The notes: generated by a model from the sequence alone, not told the origin. A DNA stretch of 64,000 bases from Paramarasmius palmivorus (GCA_037176845.1 JAYKXP010000054.1:186001-250000); one strand, 5' to 3'; counted from the stretch's first letter, positions 33,091-49,500 are shown. Numbers and translations are program-made.

Positions 33091-34568
33091 TTAAGACTCA
33101 CATGGATCTCTGAAATGCTTCTGGTTGTTGTGTTTGAAAGCAACTTTGGTCTTGAAGTGCTCTCGGCGAGCCTGATCACGGAATTCGCGAACGTGTCTGC
33201 CTGCTTCCTTGGCCTCCCCTTTGTTACGTGCCTTCACCACCTGTGTCCCACTACCAAATGCACCGAAACCACCCTTCAGAGGTACTAGCTGCGAATTTTT
33301 GTCAGCTAACAATCGACGAACTATGGCAGCGCCGGAGTTTGGATCTTGAGCTTTCCCCCCACCAGGGAACGACTGGGCATAATACCGTCGCATACTTCGG
33401 TGTCCTATCCGTGCCCCAGAAGGAAGAACAAGTTCCAAATGGGTATCCCCATAGGTTATCTGGTTCTCTGTTAGGCTGTCGTCGGAATCATCGGAATCGT
33501 ATTCCTCGTCAACAACCTCGTCAACATCTCCATCGTCCTCTTCTCCGCTTACGTCCTCCCATTCCTCGTCACCTTCCGTTGCCTTCACCTTCTTCGCGCG
33601 TTTCGGTTTGGCATCGGGGTACGAACTTGTGAAGTCATAGTAATCTGAGATCTCTAGACGTTCATTCTCCGTCTCATATGCTACCTTGCAATGGCTCTTG
33701 TCTATCATGTGCTTGCGCACGGCGTCCAGAGTGCGGAATTCCCGCCCTTTCCCGTTGCAGTATATGCAGACATTGCCTACTGCAATCTTTTCGCCAAGGT
33801 AGGTTATTAGACCAGGAAGGTCGATGAGATAGTCGGTATCGGGGATGAAGAAGGAATGAGATGATGACATGTGCGACAGGTTGTCTTCTAATGAAGAGGA
33901 TTGGAGTGGGCAGAAAAGACAATGTGATGGGGTGAGACGGGAGCGTGCAGCAGCAATTTTCTGGTCTATAGTTTGGTTGATATCTTCTTCTGAATCCCCA
34001 TCCTCGACAGTCAGCGACACGGCATCTGGTTTCTCTTCTTCCTCTAGTGGTGCAGGTGGCTGCGAGATCTCTTCCGTTTGCAGAGGGGCCTTAGTGTGTG
34101 CTTCCGCTTCCTCTTGTGCAGCTTCAACCACCTGGGGTTTCCGGGCTGCTTTAACCTCGTTTTCCTTATGCTTTTTGGAGACGATGTGCGACCGATAAGC
34201 GTTCTCCGAAGAGTAGGTTTTGCTAATACTGAAATTAGTAAAAATATGGGCAAGGAATAATTTGCGTCTTACTTGCAAACCTCACAAGTTGAACCTTTCA
34301 ACGAAGACATCACGGCGGTCTCTGTCCTCCGTTCCAAAACCTTCTCATTGAACGTTGCTGCACTAACTGGGGGTAGCCCTGCTACTCTACGCTTCATATT
34401 ATACCTATGATGGTCGGATCGATAGTGTGCACCTGTGAATGGTTGTTAAAAAAAGTTTTGCGTATTGAAACTCCCCCAAGGAAATGACTTACGCTGTTCT
34501 TCCGCAGAGAAGAATGCAATGGAGCATGATATGCATGTAAAAAGATGTTGCTGGGGTTGGTTTTCCAT
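33091..34568 (-). CDS. REI1: Rei1/ZNF622-type pre-60S ribosome maturation factor
   Basis: Cytoplasmic zinc-finger factor that releases shuttling proteins (Arx1-Alb1) from pre-60S particles. Exons 34568-34493, 34432-34273 and 34222-33091 encode 455 aa. C2H2 fingers: FTCISCSIAFFSAEEQRAHY (finger 1), then CEVCNKTYSSENAYRSHIVS (finger 2); two more sit in HCLFCPLQSSS and VCIYCNGKGREFRTLDAVRK. An acidic linker (GEEDDGDVDEVVDEEYDSDD) precedes the conserved C-terminal part (LVLPSGARIGHRSMRRYYAQ, then FKTKVAFKHNNQKHFRDP). The last codons are uncertain: GTGAGT after FRDP looks like a donor, and splicing to 33016-33024 would replace the short CES end with another short tail. Confidence 0.92.
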
Positions 34569-34845
34569 TGTGTTTGAAGCTTGAAGTTGGACGTAGAGGA
34601 CACAGTTTTCAATTTGTAAGCGCTACTCTTAGTGATGGCTCTTATATTAATAAGTAGCTACTTGGCTGACTCACCGCCACAGGCCAAACAGCGGCGGCGG
34701 GTCCGGGGAGCACTGTCCGATATCCAGTCGGGGTACGATGTAATCTTCATTTACATATGGCGGTACAGTACATGTTAGCAGCTAGTTGGCTGGTTTACAT
34801 GACGTATATGTAGCAACGAAAAGAAAAAACCTCTTTGCCCACCCA

Positions 34846-35745
<900 letters not shown>

Positions 35746-36152
35746 TATGATGAATATGTGTAGGAAGGCTGGAATTTACAGTCGTAATAGCAGGAATAAG
35801 CGGGGTTGAGAGACGAAACTGACAGTTTTGGATTAAGTGATACGCTTCCCCAGATGCGACCCGCGGAGAACCACACGCAGATCACACGCGCACGAGTGGA
35901 ACTGATTCCTGTATTCTTGCAAGGCTCAAGCTCAAGAATTCTATCAACCCACTTCAGACATTGCCCGCACCCATATCCACATAGAAAGAATGTCGTGAAC
36001 GTGATTACTGAGTTGCACTCTTCCACAGGGTACAGTACATGCTAGAATCCATGCATGTGGTATCGAATACGGAGTAAGACTACTGCGGCTAACAACATGA
36101 AAGTAGAAGAGGAATTAAGTCCACAGCCTTCAATTGAGTACACTACTTTCGC
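35746..36152. other. Intergenic, upstream of YPT6 and downstream of the proteolipid gene
   Basis: About 400 bases separating two minus-strand genes. Open frames are short and not protein-like. No feature is supported. Confidence 0.5.
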
Positions 36153-37109
36153 TCAGAGACACTGGAACCGGGGTGTTAGTAACTGCTGACGTACTGCGCA
36201 AGGGACCGAGAAACGTACAGCATTCTTCATCTCACTGGCGTTCGTGTTCATGATGAGGGCAACAATGAGACCTAAGACGACGATATGAGCAGAAGTTGAC
36301 TATGCATTATTATATATATGCTTACCGTAGAGCCCTAGGACTTCAGCGAAAATGAGGATCAAAATCTGTCAGGGGTACAACATGAATATCGGTTGACTGT
36401 AATGATGGTGGAAGGCATACCATGCCGACGAAGAGCCTGGGCTGTTGAGCCGTGCCTCGGACACCTGCGTCACCGACAATACCAATGGCAAACCCAGCAG
36501 CGAGACCTGCGAGCCCTACTGCGAGACCCGCGCCGAGTTGAACGAAACCTTGGGCAAGTGACATCTGAACCGAAACTAGTTGGGAAAGCCTTGAGCGCAC
36601 AGAGATATTGGGTGAAGAAAGAAGTAAGACACACGGTCACCAGCAATGAGGACCGAGACGACGAGACCGTAAATCTGTAGGCATGTTAGGTAACTTTGAA
36701 GGTTGAAGAGGAAGATGGGCGTACGGCGATAATACCGGCCATGATGACTGGAACGACACACTTCATCATCAAGTCTGGGCGCAGAACGGACATGGCAGAA
36801 ATGCCAACACCGGATTTTGCAGTTCCATAACTGTGTAATGGTTGAGCCTTGGGTTAAAGGAGGACGGAAAAGAGTACCGCGAACCTTGCTCCTATGCCTA
36901 TATGTTACCCCAAACAGAGCAGCCTCATTAGTTCTCTGAAGTTTGAGCCCGGGAACCTCCTTGGCTTACAGGTGAAGACGATGGCACTGGTGCAGCCCTA
37001 GAGAGACAGAGGGATATTTTAAGCTTGATGGCCCCTAATACAAAGTAAGGAAATGAAGGCTTACCATGGCGCTGAAGAAGGGTGCATAGACGGGGCAAAG
37101 GTCAGACAT
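36153..37109 (-). CDS. VMA3: V-type ATPase proteolipid subunit c (Vma3)
   Basis: The 16-kDa proteolipid forming the rotor ring of the vacuolar proton pump; four membrane helices. Nine exons close in frame at 159 aa: 37109-37065, 36997-36970, 36897-36885, 36830-36725, 36674-36633, 36564-36421, 36365-36326, 36271-36219, 36161-36153. Sequence: [20 protein letters not shown], then [40 protein letters not shown], the signature [20 protein letters not shown], and the last helix with the proton-carrying Glu ([19 protein letters not shown]). Length and all key residues are standard. Exon 3 is 13 nt and the last exon only 9 nt (Cys-Leu-stop). The terminal exon is the least certain part. Confidence 0.94.
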
Positions 37110-37442
37110 GGCGAAAAGAGAACTATGAATAAGGAGAGCAACGGAGACGAGATGAAAGGAGCAAGAGCGAGTTGCGCCCGACTATGAGCTGGAGTTTCTC
37201 ACGGTCATTGCAAGCATACGCAAATAGAAAGCTGAAGACGTCAAAACCTTTTAACCTATTCCAGAATTCGAACCTTTTCCATTCAATGCATTGGTATAGA
37301 TTCTATGTAGAAAATAAAATACATATGACTTTTCAGTAAATTTCTGGACCCAATATCTTCTAGTGTTTCAATTGGCTTGCGTGCGCGCCTATGAGTTTGA
37401 ACAGAAAAAGTCGCGTCCTCGCGTGACTTGGGAAGGTGCGGC
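37110..37442. other. Bidirectional promoter, VMA3 / alanyl-tRNA synthetase
   Basis: A 333-base head-to-head intergenic region between two housekeeping genes. No TATA-like element that I would defend, and no other feature. Confidence 0.5.
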
Positions 37443-40974
<3,532 letters not shown>

Positions 40975-41045
40975 TCTCCGTACATACAATTGGGTTTGCC
41001 GTGTTTGCTCATATCATTATCAATACAAAAATGTACAACAATAAT

Positions 41046-42484
41046 TTAGGTCATCCTGCGTCTAGATGAAGTCTGTGCTTGCTCCATACCAATCATTTCT
41101 TCGACGACTTGCTGTATCACACGCTCAGTGGAACGGTCTGATGTGTCGAGGATTCGACTCACCTGAGCCTGTTCCCAGTTTAATAACTCCTCTTCCTCTT
41201 CAGCCTTGCTGTTATCCACATCCCCGGCACCCAAGCCCCATCCTCCACCAACACTCTCACGAGCAGTAGTGGTATCAACATCTGGACTCCTACAGACTTC
41301 ATCAGTATCAAGAATCAAAATGGCAGGCATCATAATCGAACCGTAAAGATTCAAGGAACCGTTCCCTCTCTTTACTCTCAAGATCTAGCACGTTCCCGGT
41401 CGCATTTCTCGGGGTTTCGTCACCTGATATATCAGCTTGATTTGTGTCGTTGGGCGCTGCAATGAGATATGAAGGCGTTTTGGATTTGGATTTCATCGCG
41501 ATCCGGCCTCTACGGTCTCTAGGTACACCGCCTGACAAGAAGCTAGGTGCTCGGGACGGTATCACCTCGCGGGATTTGAGAGAACTTGCTCCACGATTAT
41601 TTTGTGAACGTAGTGACCTCGAAGATTGAATGAGGCGTAGCAAGTCGTTCACAGCTGCTTCACCTTGACTTGGTTGAGGTGGCGGAGCAGTTAATGAGAA
41701 TGGTTGTGGTCGTTGGCGTGCCTGAGCATGTAGAACGAGGAGCCTATACGTATGTTCAAGTTATGGAAGCACTAGTGAAAATAAGATGCGCACATTTGAC
41801 GTAGACGTGCAGGGAGTTCCGGACCGTCTTCTTGTTTTATCATCGCAGACAGGCGACCATACAAGCGTTGGAAAAGTGGCAAAATGATTCGATCTCTAAA
41901 GGATCGCAAGGCTAATGTTCGGACATCGATATGGTGGGAAGATATAGCGACAGCACTGTTGAGGGATGAGATTGAGCCTTTCGTGGCTTGTCTTCGCGGT
42001 GAAGAGGGCCGCTTTGGTGTGCGATACAGGGATGAAATGAGTGGGTCATTTTGAAGTGGTAGTAAGACCTAGAGGTAATGCCAATATTAGCGACTCGAAA
42101 TAGTGGTAGAGGTGACGCGTACTCCTTCAACATATGTCAAAACTTGGTCCCAAAAGAAGCTCCAGCGATCCACGACCCTGTTGACGAGTTTATCGTCGTC
42201 TACTCCATTGAGCTTGGTATTCAAGGTGACCATTCCAGAGGTTAGAAGCTCCATAGTCGAACTTTCCAGAGTGACGACTGTCTTTGAAGGTGAACTAGAG
42301 ACAACAGCAGCAATGTGCCGTCCCACGAGTTGGTTAAGTTCCTCTCTGTGCAAGATATTTGCATGAGACAAGAGGTGAAAGACTAGATTTTCACTGACAT
42401 GGGGGTTCTGAGAGCCTCGCCATTGAAAAGGGGAAGTAGAGCAATGGTGAGAGCACCCCAGGGATCGCTTGCAGCGGTTGGCAT
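41046..42484 (-). CDS. BIT61: TORC2 subunit Bit61/HbrB family (PRR5-like)
   Basis: HbrB-domain protein, the fungal relative of mammalian PRR5/Protor and a TORC2 component acting in polarity and membrane stress. Exons 42484-42399, 42345-42123, 42068-41794, 41743-41342 and 41289-41046 close in frame at 409 aa. The conserved domain runs from DPWGALTIALLPLFNGEALR through RWSFFWDQVLTYVEGVLLPL to LALRSFRDRIILPLFQRLYG. Downstream is a basic, Ser-rich region (SSRSLRSQNN) and an acidic helical end (KAEEEEELLNWEQAQVS). The start at 42484 opens just before the domain. The frame is open further upstream (to about 42555) without another ATG, so an upstream first exon is possible. The last intron (41341-41290) fits phase and length. 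Confidence 0.78.
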
Positions 42485-42669
42485 CTTGCTGAGAATCTGG
42501 AAGAGCGCATAGTTTACCCGGGCGCCAAGTCGATGTAATGGGCGCTTGTGGCACGTGCTAGAATGTTCGCGGAAATTCTTGAAGTTGACGCGCGAAAGAA
42601 CTGGAGAGCCTTTTACCGAACATTCTTGGCTTGTCGAGCAATCATCTCATCTCTTTAAAAGTGACCACA

Positions 42670-43461
42670 ATGGCTAGCATACAAAGTTTCTCTTCTACCT
42701 ATGTCAGCCATCCCTGGTTCTCCACCCGCTCTATGAAGAGAAAACATTCTCAATCCTCTTCTCCGGAAGCGGAATCCCCAGATCCTCCAAAGCGTCCTAG
42801 AGTCACCCATCTCGAGCGCGGATTCTCGAACCTTTCTCTTAACAACTTCGCCTATGGGACCAACATTGCTCCTGACATCCCAAATTCCGGTGTCAGTCCC
42901 CTTGCATCCGCATCCACATCCTCATGGCCACAGCCGTCATTTTCAGCGACGGAAATGGACATTGAATTGTCCGAGTCTTTTCCCCCTTCCCATTATACCA
43001 TAACTCAACCAGATTCCGTCGAGGAACCTACGTCGCCTTCGGCAACGATACCTGAAATCAAAATGAAGGGCTCATCTTGGTATGAACCAGAACCAGATCG
43101 TGAGCCTTCTTCGTCCATTCGTCGTGACTTGCCGTCACACTCAAACCCTTCTTTTCCACGTCGCGCAGGTATTGTTGTGACAGATCTAGACTCGTCCGAT
43201 GATGAGGATGGCTCAGACGATCAAGACGGACCATTGACCATATCGCCGGCTTTGCTGCAACGAATACGTGAAAGGGATATGCTTAAAGCATCCCTTCCCA
43301 CCGACTCGACCCAGAGCCAGGCACTCATTCTATACCGTCCACCAATGATACCCGCACCGCCCGAGGATGACGAACTGGACGCACTAGCACCTCAGGTCGA
43401 GATACCACCACCACAAATTAACGTCGATGATGACGACAAGATGGACGTCGAACCGTTATAG
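42670..43461 (+). CDS. Hypothetical nuclear protein, Ser/Pro-rich
   Basis: Unrecognised single-exon gene of 263 aa from the ATG at 42670, divergent from BIT61 with 185 bases between starts. It has a likely bipartite nuclear signal (STRSMKRKHSQSS...PPKRPRV), a stretch LERGFSNLSLNNFAYG, Ser/Pro-rich disordered sequence, an acidic patch (SSDDEDGSDDQD), a short helix (SPALLQRIRERDMLKAS), then ALILYRPPMIPAPPEDD and an acidic end. The overall look is that of a disordered nuclear regulator. The helix plus LILYRPP segment seems the most constrained part. Function is unknown. Confidence 0.65.
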   Translation: MASIQSFSSTYVSHPWFSTRSMKRKHSQSSSPEAESPDPPKRPRVTHLERGFSNLSLNNFAYGTNIAPDIPNSGVSPLASASTSSWPQPSFSATEMDIELSESFPPSHYTITQPDSVEEPTSPSATIPEIKMKGSSWYEPEPDREPSSSIRRDLPSHSNPSFPRRAGIVVTDLDSSDDEDGSDDQDGPLTISPALLQRIRERDMLKASLPTDSTQSQALILYRPPMIPAPPEDDELDALAPQVEIPPPQINVDDDDKMDVEPL

Positions 43462-43636
43462 CTCAAAAGTAGATGATCACGAAGTGTTGTTGACAATAGC
43501 TACATTTATTTACATCCTAGTAACCAATTTGCAACCCATTGTACAATTATAATTTTGGTTCCGATCCAAACAAGAAATGAGAGTGAGAATATCAACAGTG
43601 GAGAAAAGGTGCATATGCAGAAACTCCCAGCACTTT

Positions 43637-44625
43637 TCAGTTGTGGCCGGTTCCTGTGCCAAACTGAACCATGTTTCCGGCCCGTCCTTGTGGTTCCGGT
43701 GTAGGTGATGGGTATAGGCCCTCTGAGAAGTTGAGCTGGGAATGGCGATGCCTTGCATGGGCGTGGGGATGAGGAACATGATGCATCTGAACCCTTGCTG
43801 CATAAGGAGCATTTAATACGGCATGGGGTGGGTTCGAGGTGCCTTTTGCAGGTGCGTGGTGTATTTGTGAAGGATGAACGTGAGAGTGTGGATGCTGCTG
43901 CGTCTGGTGAGGCTGATGGTGATGTTGTTGCATGTACATTGCCGATGGTGGCTGCTGAGGCGGCGGGGGCATGTTCATAGTAGGAACCTGGAAAGATGGC
44001 TGAGGCTGGGGCTGGGGCTGAGGCTGAGGCATGCTAGCAGTGTTACTACCACTCCCGCTTGCGACAGGATTCATGTTGACATTTGGTCTGGGATCTGTTG
44101 GGGAAGTGTCGTGGGAACGACCTTGGGTATCGTTGGTATTCTCCTCGTCGTCAAGGTCCTCGTCATGGTCCTGTTCGGCATGGACTGCACCCTCATCCTC
44201 GCCCTGAGCAGCCTTTTGTGCAGCAACCTCTTCAGCAGTGAGAAAACGACCCCCAGGACCTCTTGGTCGCCTCATCGCATGTTTATGACGTGACTCGTGA
44301 AGATAAGGCTGAAAAGCAAGGAGTGTAGATCAGTACTGATCCTTGCGAAGTGAGACTGGACCAACCTTGCGCTGACGGGAGAGGCGGTGAAGTTCTTCCA
44401 GTCGCGCTCGGGCCACGCGCCGCTTCAAAATCCGAAAATACTGTAAAACCACTCTTCAGTCAGTCTTTCTCGCTCGTAAAAAAGAAAAAGAGCACGCCCT
44501 TGCTTGGCATTCACAAATATTGCTTCATGCTCGTCGTGAGACTGTACATCTGGGTAAGAGTTTGTTTCTTGAACAAAATTGTTGAGAGGATAGGTGTTGG
44601 GGGCGAAGAGCTGATCGACGTTCAT
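43637..44625 (-). CDS. HAP2: CCAAT-binding factor subunit HAP2 / NF-YA
   Basis: DNA-contacting subunit of the heterotrimeric CCAAT-binding complex, controlling respiration, redox and secondary metabolism genes. Exons 44625-44500, 44440-44366 and 44308-43637 encode 290 aa. The conserved core is split over three exons: FVNAKQ | YFRILKRRVARARLEELHRL...QRK | PYLHESRHKHAMRRPRGPGG. This contains the subunit-association helix and the DNA-binding segment (HxxRHxHAxRRPRGxGGRF). The C-terminal half is acidic, then Gln/Pro/His-rich (PQPQPQPQPQPS, HHHQPHQTQQHPHSHVHPSQ), typical of activation regions. Exon 1 ends CAA|GGGCGT instead of GT, so either the site is non-canonical or the base at 44498 is wrong. 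The start at 44625 is the first ATG in frame. Confidence 0.9.
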
Positions 44626-45339
44626 TATTGGCCAGCGAGGCGGTTTTGTCGCTCCGCTCGTGTCTTGGTTACGATTGGACGGTTCCTGTAACGGTCACAG
44701 CGGTCACTGACACAAAACTGGGCACGGGTAGATTTTACTCTCCGCCGACGATTGCCGAGTTGACTGCCGTAGATGCGTGACGGACCCAAGCGCGTCGCGT
44801 CGCGTCAAGCACTCGAGTGTTTGTAGGATCTCGAGAATATTATGTTCCTCCGCTAGACCTTGCTAGACCCTGGGACCAGTAGAGAGCAGACCACGGTAGC
44901 GTGCGCGATTGGTGTAAAGCGTGCTCGAGGGTGTAGCTGTTTGGAAAAGTGGTTGCGATATCCCCGGTAGCGTAAAAGCCTAAGATTTACCTGGTCAGAT
45001 TACAGTTGTAAGATTCCTTGATAAAGTCTGAATGATGAAGAGGTGAAAAAAAAAAACATACGAGCAACGTACTGGCACACCTGCCTGAGAATTATATTAG
45101 AATTACGGCTTTTTGCCAGAAAAATGGAGCAAGAAGCAGTGGTAACTTACCCTTCGAATTTATAGATGCGAGAGACTGAGATAAGAAAGGCTAGAGTCGA
45201 ATATGCAGCCTGTAGTGAAAGTAGGAGGAAAAACAGTCGAAGGTGTATAAGCGCCCAAAAACAGCAGTCAGCGGAGTTTGAAAGTCACACCAACCCTTTG
45301 CGTCACACCAAGTCACAATATCAACTTGTAACCCTCGTC
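44626..45339. other. Divergent promoter region, HAP2 / THO1
   Basis: About 710 bases with several short runs (A10 near 45045, GCGTC repeats near 44795). No conserved open frame or RNA gene could be supported. It may include a long 5' leader for HAP2. Confidence 0.5.
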
Positions 45340-46249
45340 ATGGAAGCGAAGCTAAAGGCCCTCACAGTCAATGACCTCAAAGCCATTCTCACAAAAGCAG
45401 AGGAACCTGCAAACTCGAGAGCAAAGAAGCAAGATCTCATCACAAAGATATTGGCTTCAGAGAAAGCACTAGCTGCTTACAACGCCCTTCATCCTTCTGC
45501 TACCGACGACTTGCTAGCACCCCCAGAAGAGTATGTTTGCGAAACTTATTGCTGAATTCTCGCGTTAGATCCTGAATTATACTCATAGTGTTGATTGGGC
45601 TGCAGATGACGCGCTCAAACCGATAGAAGAACCTCCCGCGCCTGTCTCAAAGCCAGAACCCATACCGGCCCCTTCACAACCAACCTCGACCACACTAGAA
45701 GCTGCATCGTCTACGGAGGCTGCACCATCAGTAGAACCAGCAGCCCCTCCACAGCCTGCTGAATCGGATCCCGAGGGAGAAAAACGAAAACAACGCGCAG
45801 CGCGGTTCGGCATTCCCGTTGTCGAACCCAAACCCAAGTCTACCCCAAAGGGTAGAGCAGCAATATCCCCAGAGGTCTGCTATCACCTCTCTCACACTAA
45901 TATTTTCTTCTCATCGCCTATTTCTACTCAGGAACAAGACAAACTCAAGGCACGGGCAGCGCGGTTTGGTATACAAACCGACGAAAGCGGGAAGCGACTG
46001 GACTCTGCAAAGTCAAATCGAAAGCGTCGCTCGGAAGGTCCTGCAGATCCTGAGGAAGAGGGCAAACGGCAAAAGCGCACGGAGAAATTCGGTGCGCAGA
46101 AGAGCGAAAAGGCATCCGACACTCCCGTTGACCCAGAAGAGGAGGAAAGAAGGAAGAAACGAGCGGAGCGCTTTGGAGTAAAGCCTGGTGCAGTAAGTAC
46201 ACTAGTCCATCACAGTATATCCACTGCTCATTACTCTATGTAGTCCTAG
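45340..46249 (+). CDS. THO1: SAP-domain mRNA-export protein Tho1/SARNP
   Basis: RNA- and DNA-binding protein of the Tho1/Hcc1/SARNP family, linked to THO/TREX mRNP assembly. Exons 45340-45530, 45589-45874, 45932-46192 and 46244-46249 encode 247 aa. The N-terminal SAP domain reads LKALTVNDLKAILTKAEEP with the helix-extended end KKQDLITKILASE. A Pro/Ala/Ser linker follows. Then come four copies of the Tho1-MOS11 motif: KQRAARFGIP, KARAARFGIQ, KRTEKFGAQ and KKRAERFGVK, each after an acidic-basic helix. The last exon would be only 6 nt (Ser-stop) after a strong GTAAGT donor. An alternative acceptor (46214-46215) would give a slightly longer tail. The family call is firm. Confidence 0.87.
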
Positions 46250-46575
46250 CATCTGTACATATGTCCACCTACTCTTGTATCTTATTTCTCACTATGGAGC
46301 ACACTCATGATTCCTGGCTCTTATTCGTTCCTGCCACTGTACACAAATTCTCCAAAAACCAACATCTCATTAATCGTGGCAAGTAAGTAATACATCTCGA
46401 CGAACGATAAAGCGTGCATCATGACAAGAGAAGCGCAAGCGTTATTTTAACAAATAAAAAAAACAGTCCTACAAGAATATAAAAAATGTCCCCCAATTGT
46501 ATCCTAATAATGCACAGTTGGTGAAAGTTCAGGGTAATAACAAAGCGTGCAGTGCGACAGCGTCTGTTTCATAAG
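46250..46575. other. Intergenic, convergent 3' ends
   Basis: Between THO1 (+) and the DUF3712 giant (-). AT-rich with an A-rich tract near 46450; no other feature. Confidence 0.5.
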
Positions 46576-49500
46576 TTACGAAGAGAACAGCGAACTGTTC
46601 CCAGTAGGCAGAATCTACATAACACATGTTAGTCTCATTTTGTAAGAGAATAGCATAGAATGAAACTCACGTTTATACCATCATCCTGTGATCCAGCTGA
46701 ACTTGACGACGGTTTTTCAGCCTCGGAAGCGGACGTCGGAGTGCTCTGAGCTGTTCTCGTCGCCTGTCCTTCCTGTCCTGTCGTCGTAGCACCGCCGCCT
46801 CCAGATTGAGTCGATGATGTGTCATCCTTCGTCGTCGCAGTTTTTTCGACCGATTCACTGCTTACAGATTCCGCTATACCCTTCAATTGAGGAAGCGGGA
46901 CATCAACTAGACCCAATAGATCTAGTTGATAGTCGGTCTTGACATTCGGTTGGTCAAGCTTCAACCAGGGTACTTGGTATCCGCCTTGACCCACCCGAGC
47001 AGTAGCAGCGTTAAAGACGTCGAGGAAGCCGAGAGGGATAATATCGAGAGAGGCAATGGCGCCCTTTGTCAGAAGGACATTGTCTATCTTCCCAGAGTTG
47101 ATGGTCGATTTTGCAGGGACAACAAGGTTGATGGGTGCTTCAAAGTGTGCATAGGTCTCGCCGTTAACGCCTGCATCGGATTGCAGGAACTCTATAACAA
47201 GGTCGGCGTCAAGAGGATTCGTGATCTGTAACACGGAGGGGTCAATATAGGGAATTCGACAATGACTATGAGGTTCACATACATCAAAATCGATAGACAC
47301 CAGATCGGTGATGAGAGAATCCAGAGTGATATACACATTAATGTGCTGCAACAATGCCTGATTGAGACCTGAACAGACCGGTGAGACGCAATCGAAATAT
47401 CCATGTCACGCTTTGGACTTACCAGTGAGCTCGGTACTCAGTTTGACACCAGTGAGAGCGGTTTGAAGCGATTCGAAAGGTGTGCTTGCTGCATCTCCCT
47501 GGATCTCCAAGGGTAGTGTGTCCCCCTTTGTGAGGAAATCGGAGAGGAAGCTTTGAGCAATCGTGTCGTTGGCATTGTCAGGCTTATACCGGAACTCCGT
47601 AGCGTAAACGTTTTGTCCAGGCGAAAGATTAAATGGCTGTAACGGATGTTCAGACTTAGATTATATAACAATAACGCTTCAAATCTACTCACATCAATAG
47701 CAGCTCTGCCGATCTTGGTTCCTTTGTATATCACTGGAAGTTCGATGTCTACCGTATGCAGCGAGACATGAGAAGGATTATCGAGCGTCGTTTTCAGTGG
47801 CGAAACAATGTATTCGCTGCCGCCTTGACCGCCGCTTCCAGTCACCTTCACGTCTGCAAGGGTTGCCTTGCCGCTGAATGAGTTGATACCTGCCAGAGTT
47901 TCAATACGGAAACACAAATGGCTGAATGATTCCACTACCTTTCAAATGCGAAGGAAGGTCGAACTGAATTCCGTCAATAGGTACATCTCCGATAGCAGTT
48001 CTTGCAGTGACATCTGCACTTCCTTTCAGAGTGAGGTCTACATTATCTTTGAGAGTGACATCGGCAAAGAGTTGTCGGAAAGCGCCGTTATCAACCGATT
48101 TCAAGGGTTGGTTGCTCCATGTGATGTGCAAATCAGCGACGTTTCCGGTGGAGACTCCTCCGTCGACAGGGGTCTTCGGTAGATCGAGCTGCTTTGCTTG
48201 TTAGTTCTATCCAACGGAACGTATCCGAACTACGTACCTCAGCGGCAGTTGTACCTCCGGAGCTCAATGTAATCTTCTGACCTGCTTCTATCGCCTGCAA
48301 AGAGAAACCGAATGGGTTCTTGTACTGAGCAAGAGTATTGTTGGCGCTCGTGAGTGGTGCATAAGTCTGATCAGGAGTGTCAAGTGTGACATCAAGGTCA
48401 TCGAGAGCAATGGAAGTAATGATCTGGGGAAAACATTGAGTGAGATTTACAAAAAAAGAGCGCGTTTTAGAGTGCTTACGTCGAACTTCTGTCCAGGTAG
48501 AGTTACCTCTAGTGTCAGCGTTTTAAATGCTTCACTGAGCCATGTTACTGTCTGTCCTCCAGAGGGCTGCACAGAATCTCCTTTCACACTAAGTGTCTGG
48601 TTCTCGGCTGCGAGGTATCCAGTGAACAACTTTCCAACATTTTCGAGGTCCGAGCCGCTCTGAGGAACGATGCGACCGGAGAGGTGTGTGTTTGTCACTG
48701 CGTTGGGCGCGAGGAACAAACCACTAGCCGACAATGCTGCACAAAAAGTGAGGATGATGTATTGCTACAATGATAACGTGACGTACGTCCAAGGAAGGTG
48801 TCCTTGAAGAACGACGAGAAGGATACGGTTCCGAGGTCAATGCCAAGTTCTAGGTTCAATTTCAGCTATAAAGCACGCTAAAAATTGGTAGAACGTACGG
48901 GCAGGAGAGGGGATCGCTGAATCTGTCTCGACGTGAATACCTCCTTGAGCATCGTCGGATGGTAGCTCAAAGTTGGCAATAGTGACACCAGGTAGGTTGT
49001 TGAAAGCCTTGAACGATATAGACTTGGAGAGGGAGACATTGTCAAATATGGTCCCCAGCGCAGTGACTCGTAATTTGGGAGTCGAAACCGTCCATTCAAA
49101 GTCGGGATTGTGGAGAAGGAACGTGGCAAAGGAGGTGAATCTGTGATAGTTTGTCAGCCACTCAATCAACTTTTCAAAGAAGTGCTACTTACTGCCCAAG
49201 ATCAGTAATAGTCAGTCTTCCAGTCGTGACATAATCTGGAACCCCATCATTTGCCGATGCACATACTGCGAAAGTGGTCAGAGAATTCACAGCTCGCTAA
49301 ACTGGGAAAAGAGAATGTCATACCTGGCGGAAGGTTGATTGTTGCGATAGTGTTATCTTGCCACTGCACACTACGAACAGTTTAGACAAAGATAGCAAGG
49401 AGAAAAATGAGTTACCTTAGCGGTTCAGTGAACTCTATCAGAGCATCCAAAGGACCGGTGTTGGTCAAGCTTCCTTTAAGGGCCAGATCGAACCCATCGT

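Noticed and set aside
43980..44035. Repetitive GGCTGAGGCTGGG tract as a microsatellite element
   Set aside because: It is the coding sequence of the Pro-Gln repeat in HAP2, not a separate feature.
45583..45837. Minus open frame opposite THO1
   Set aside because: Ala/Ser/Gly-rich antisense of the Pro/Ala linker exon; no support.
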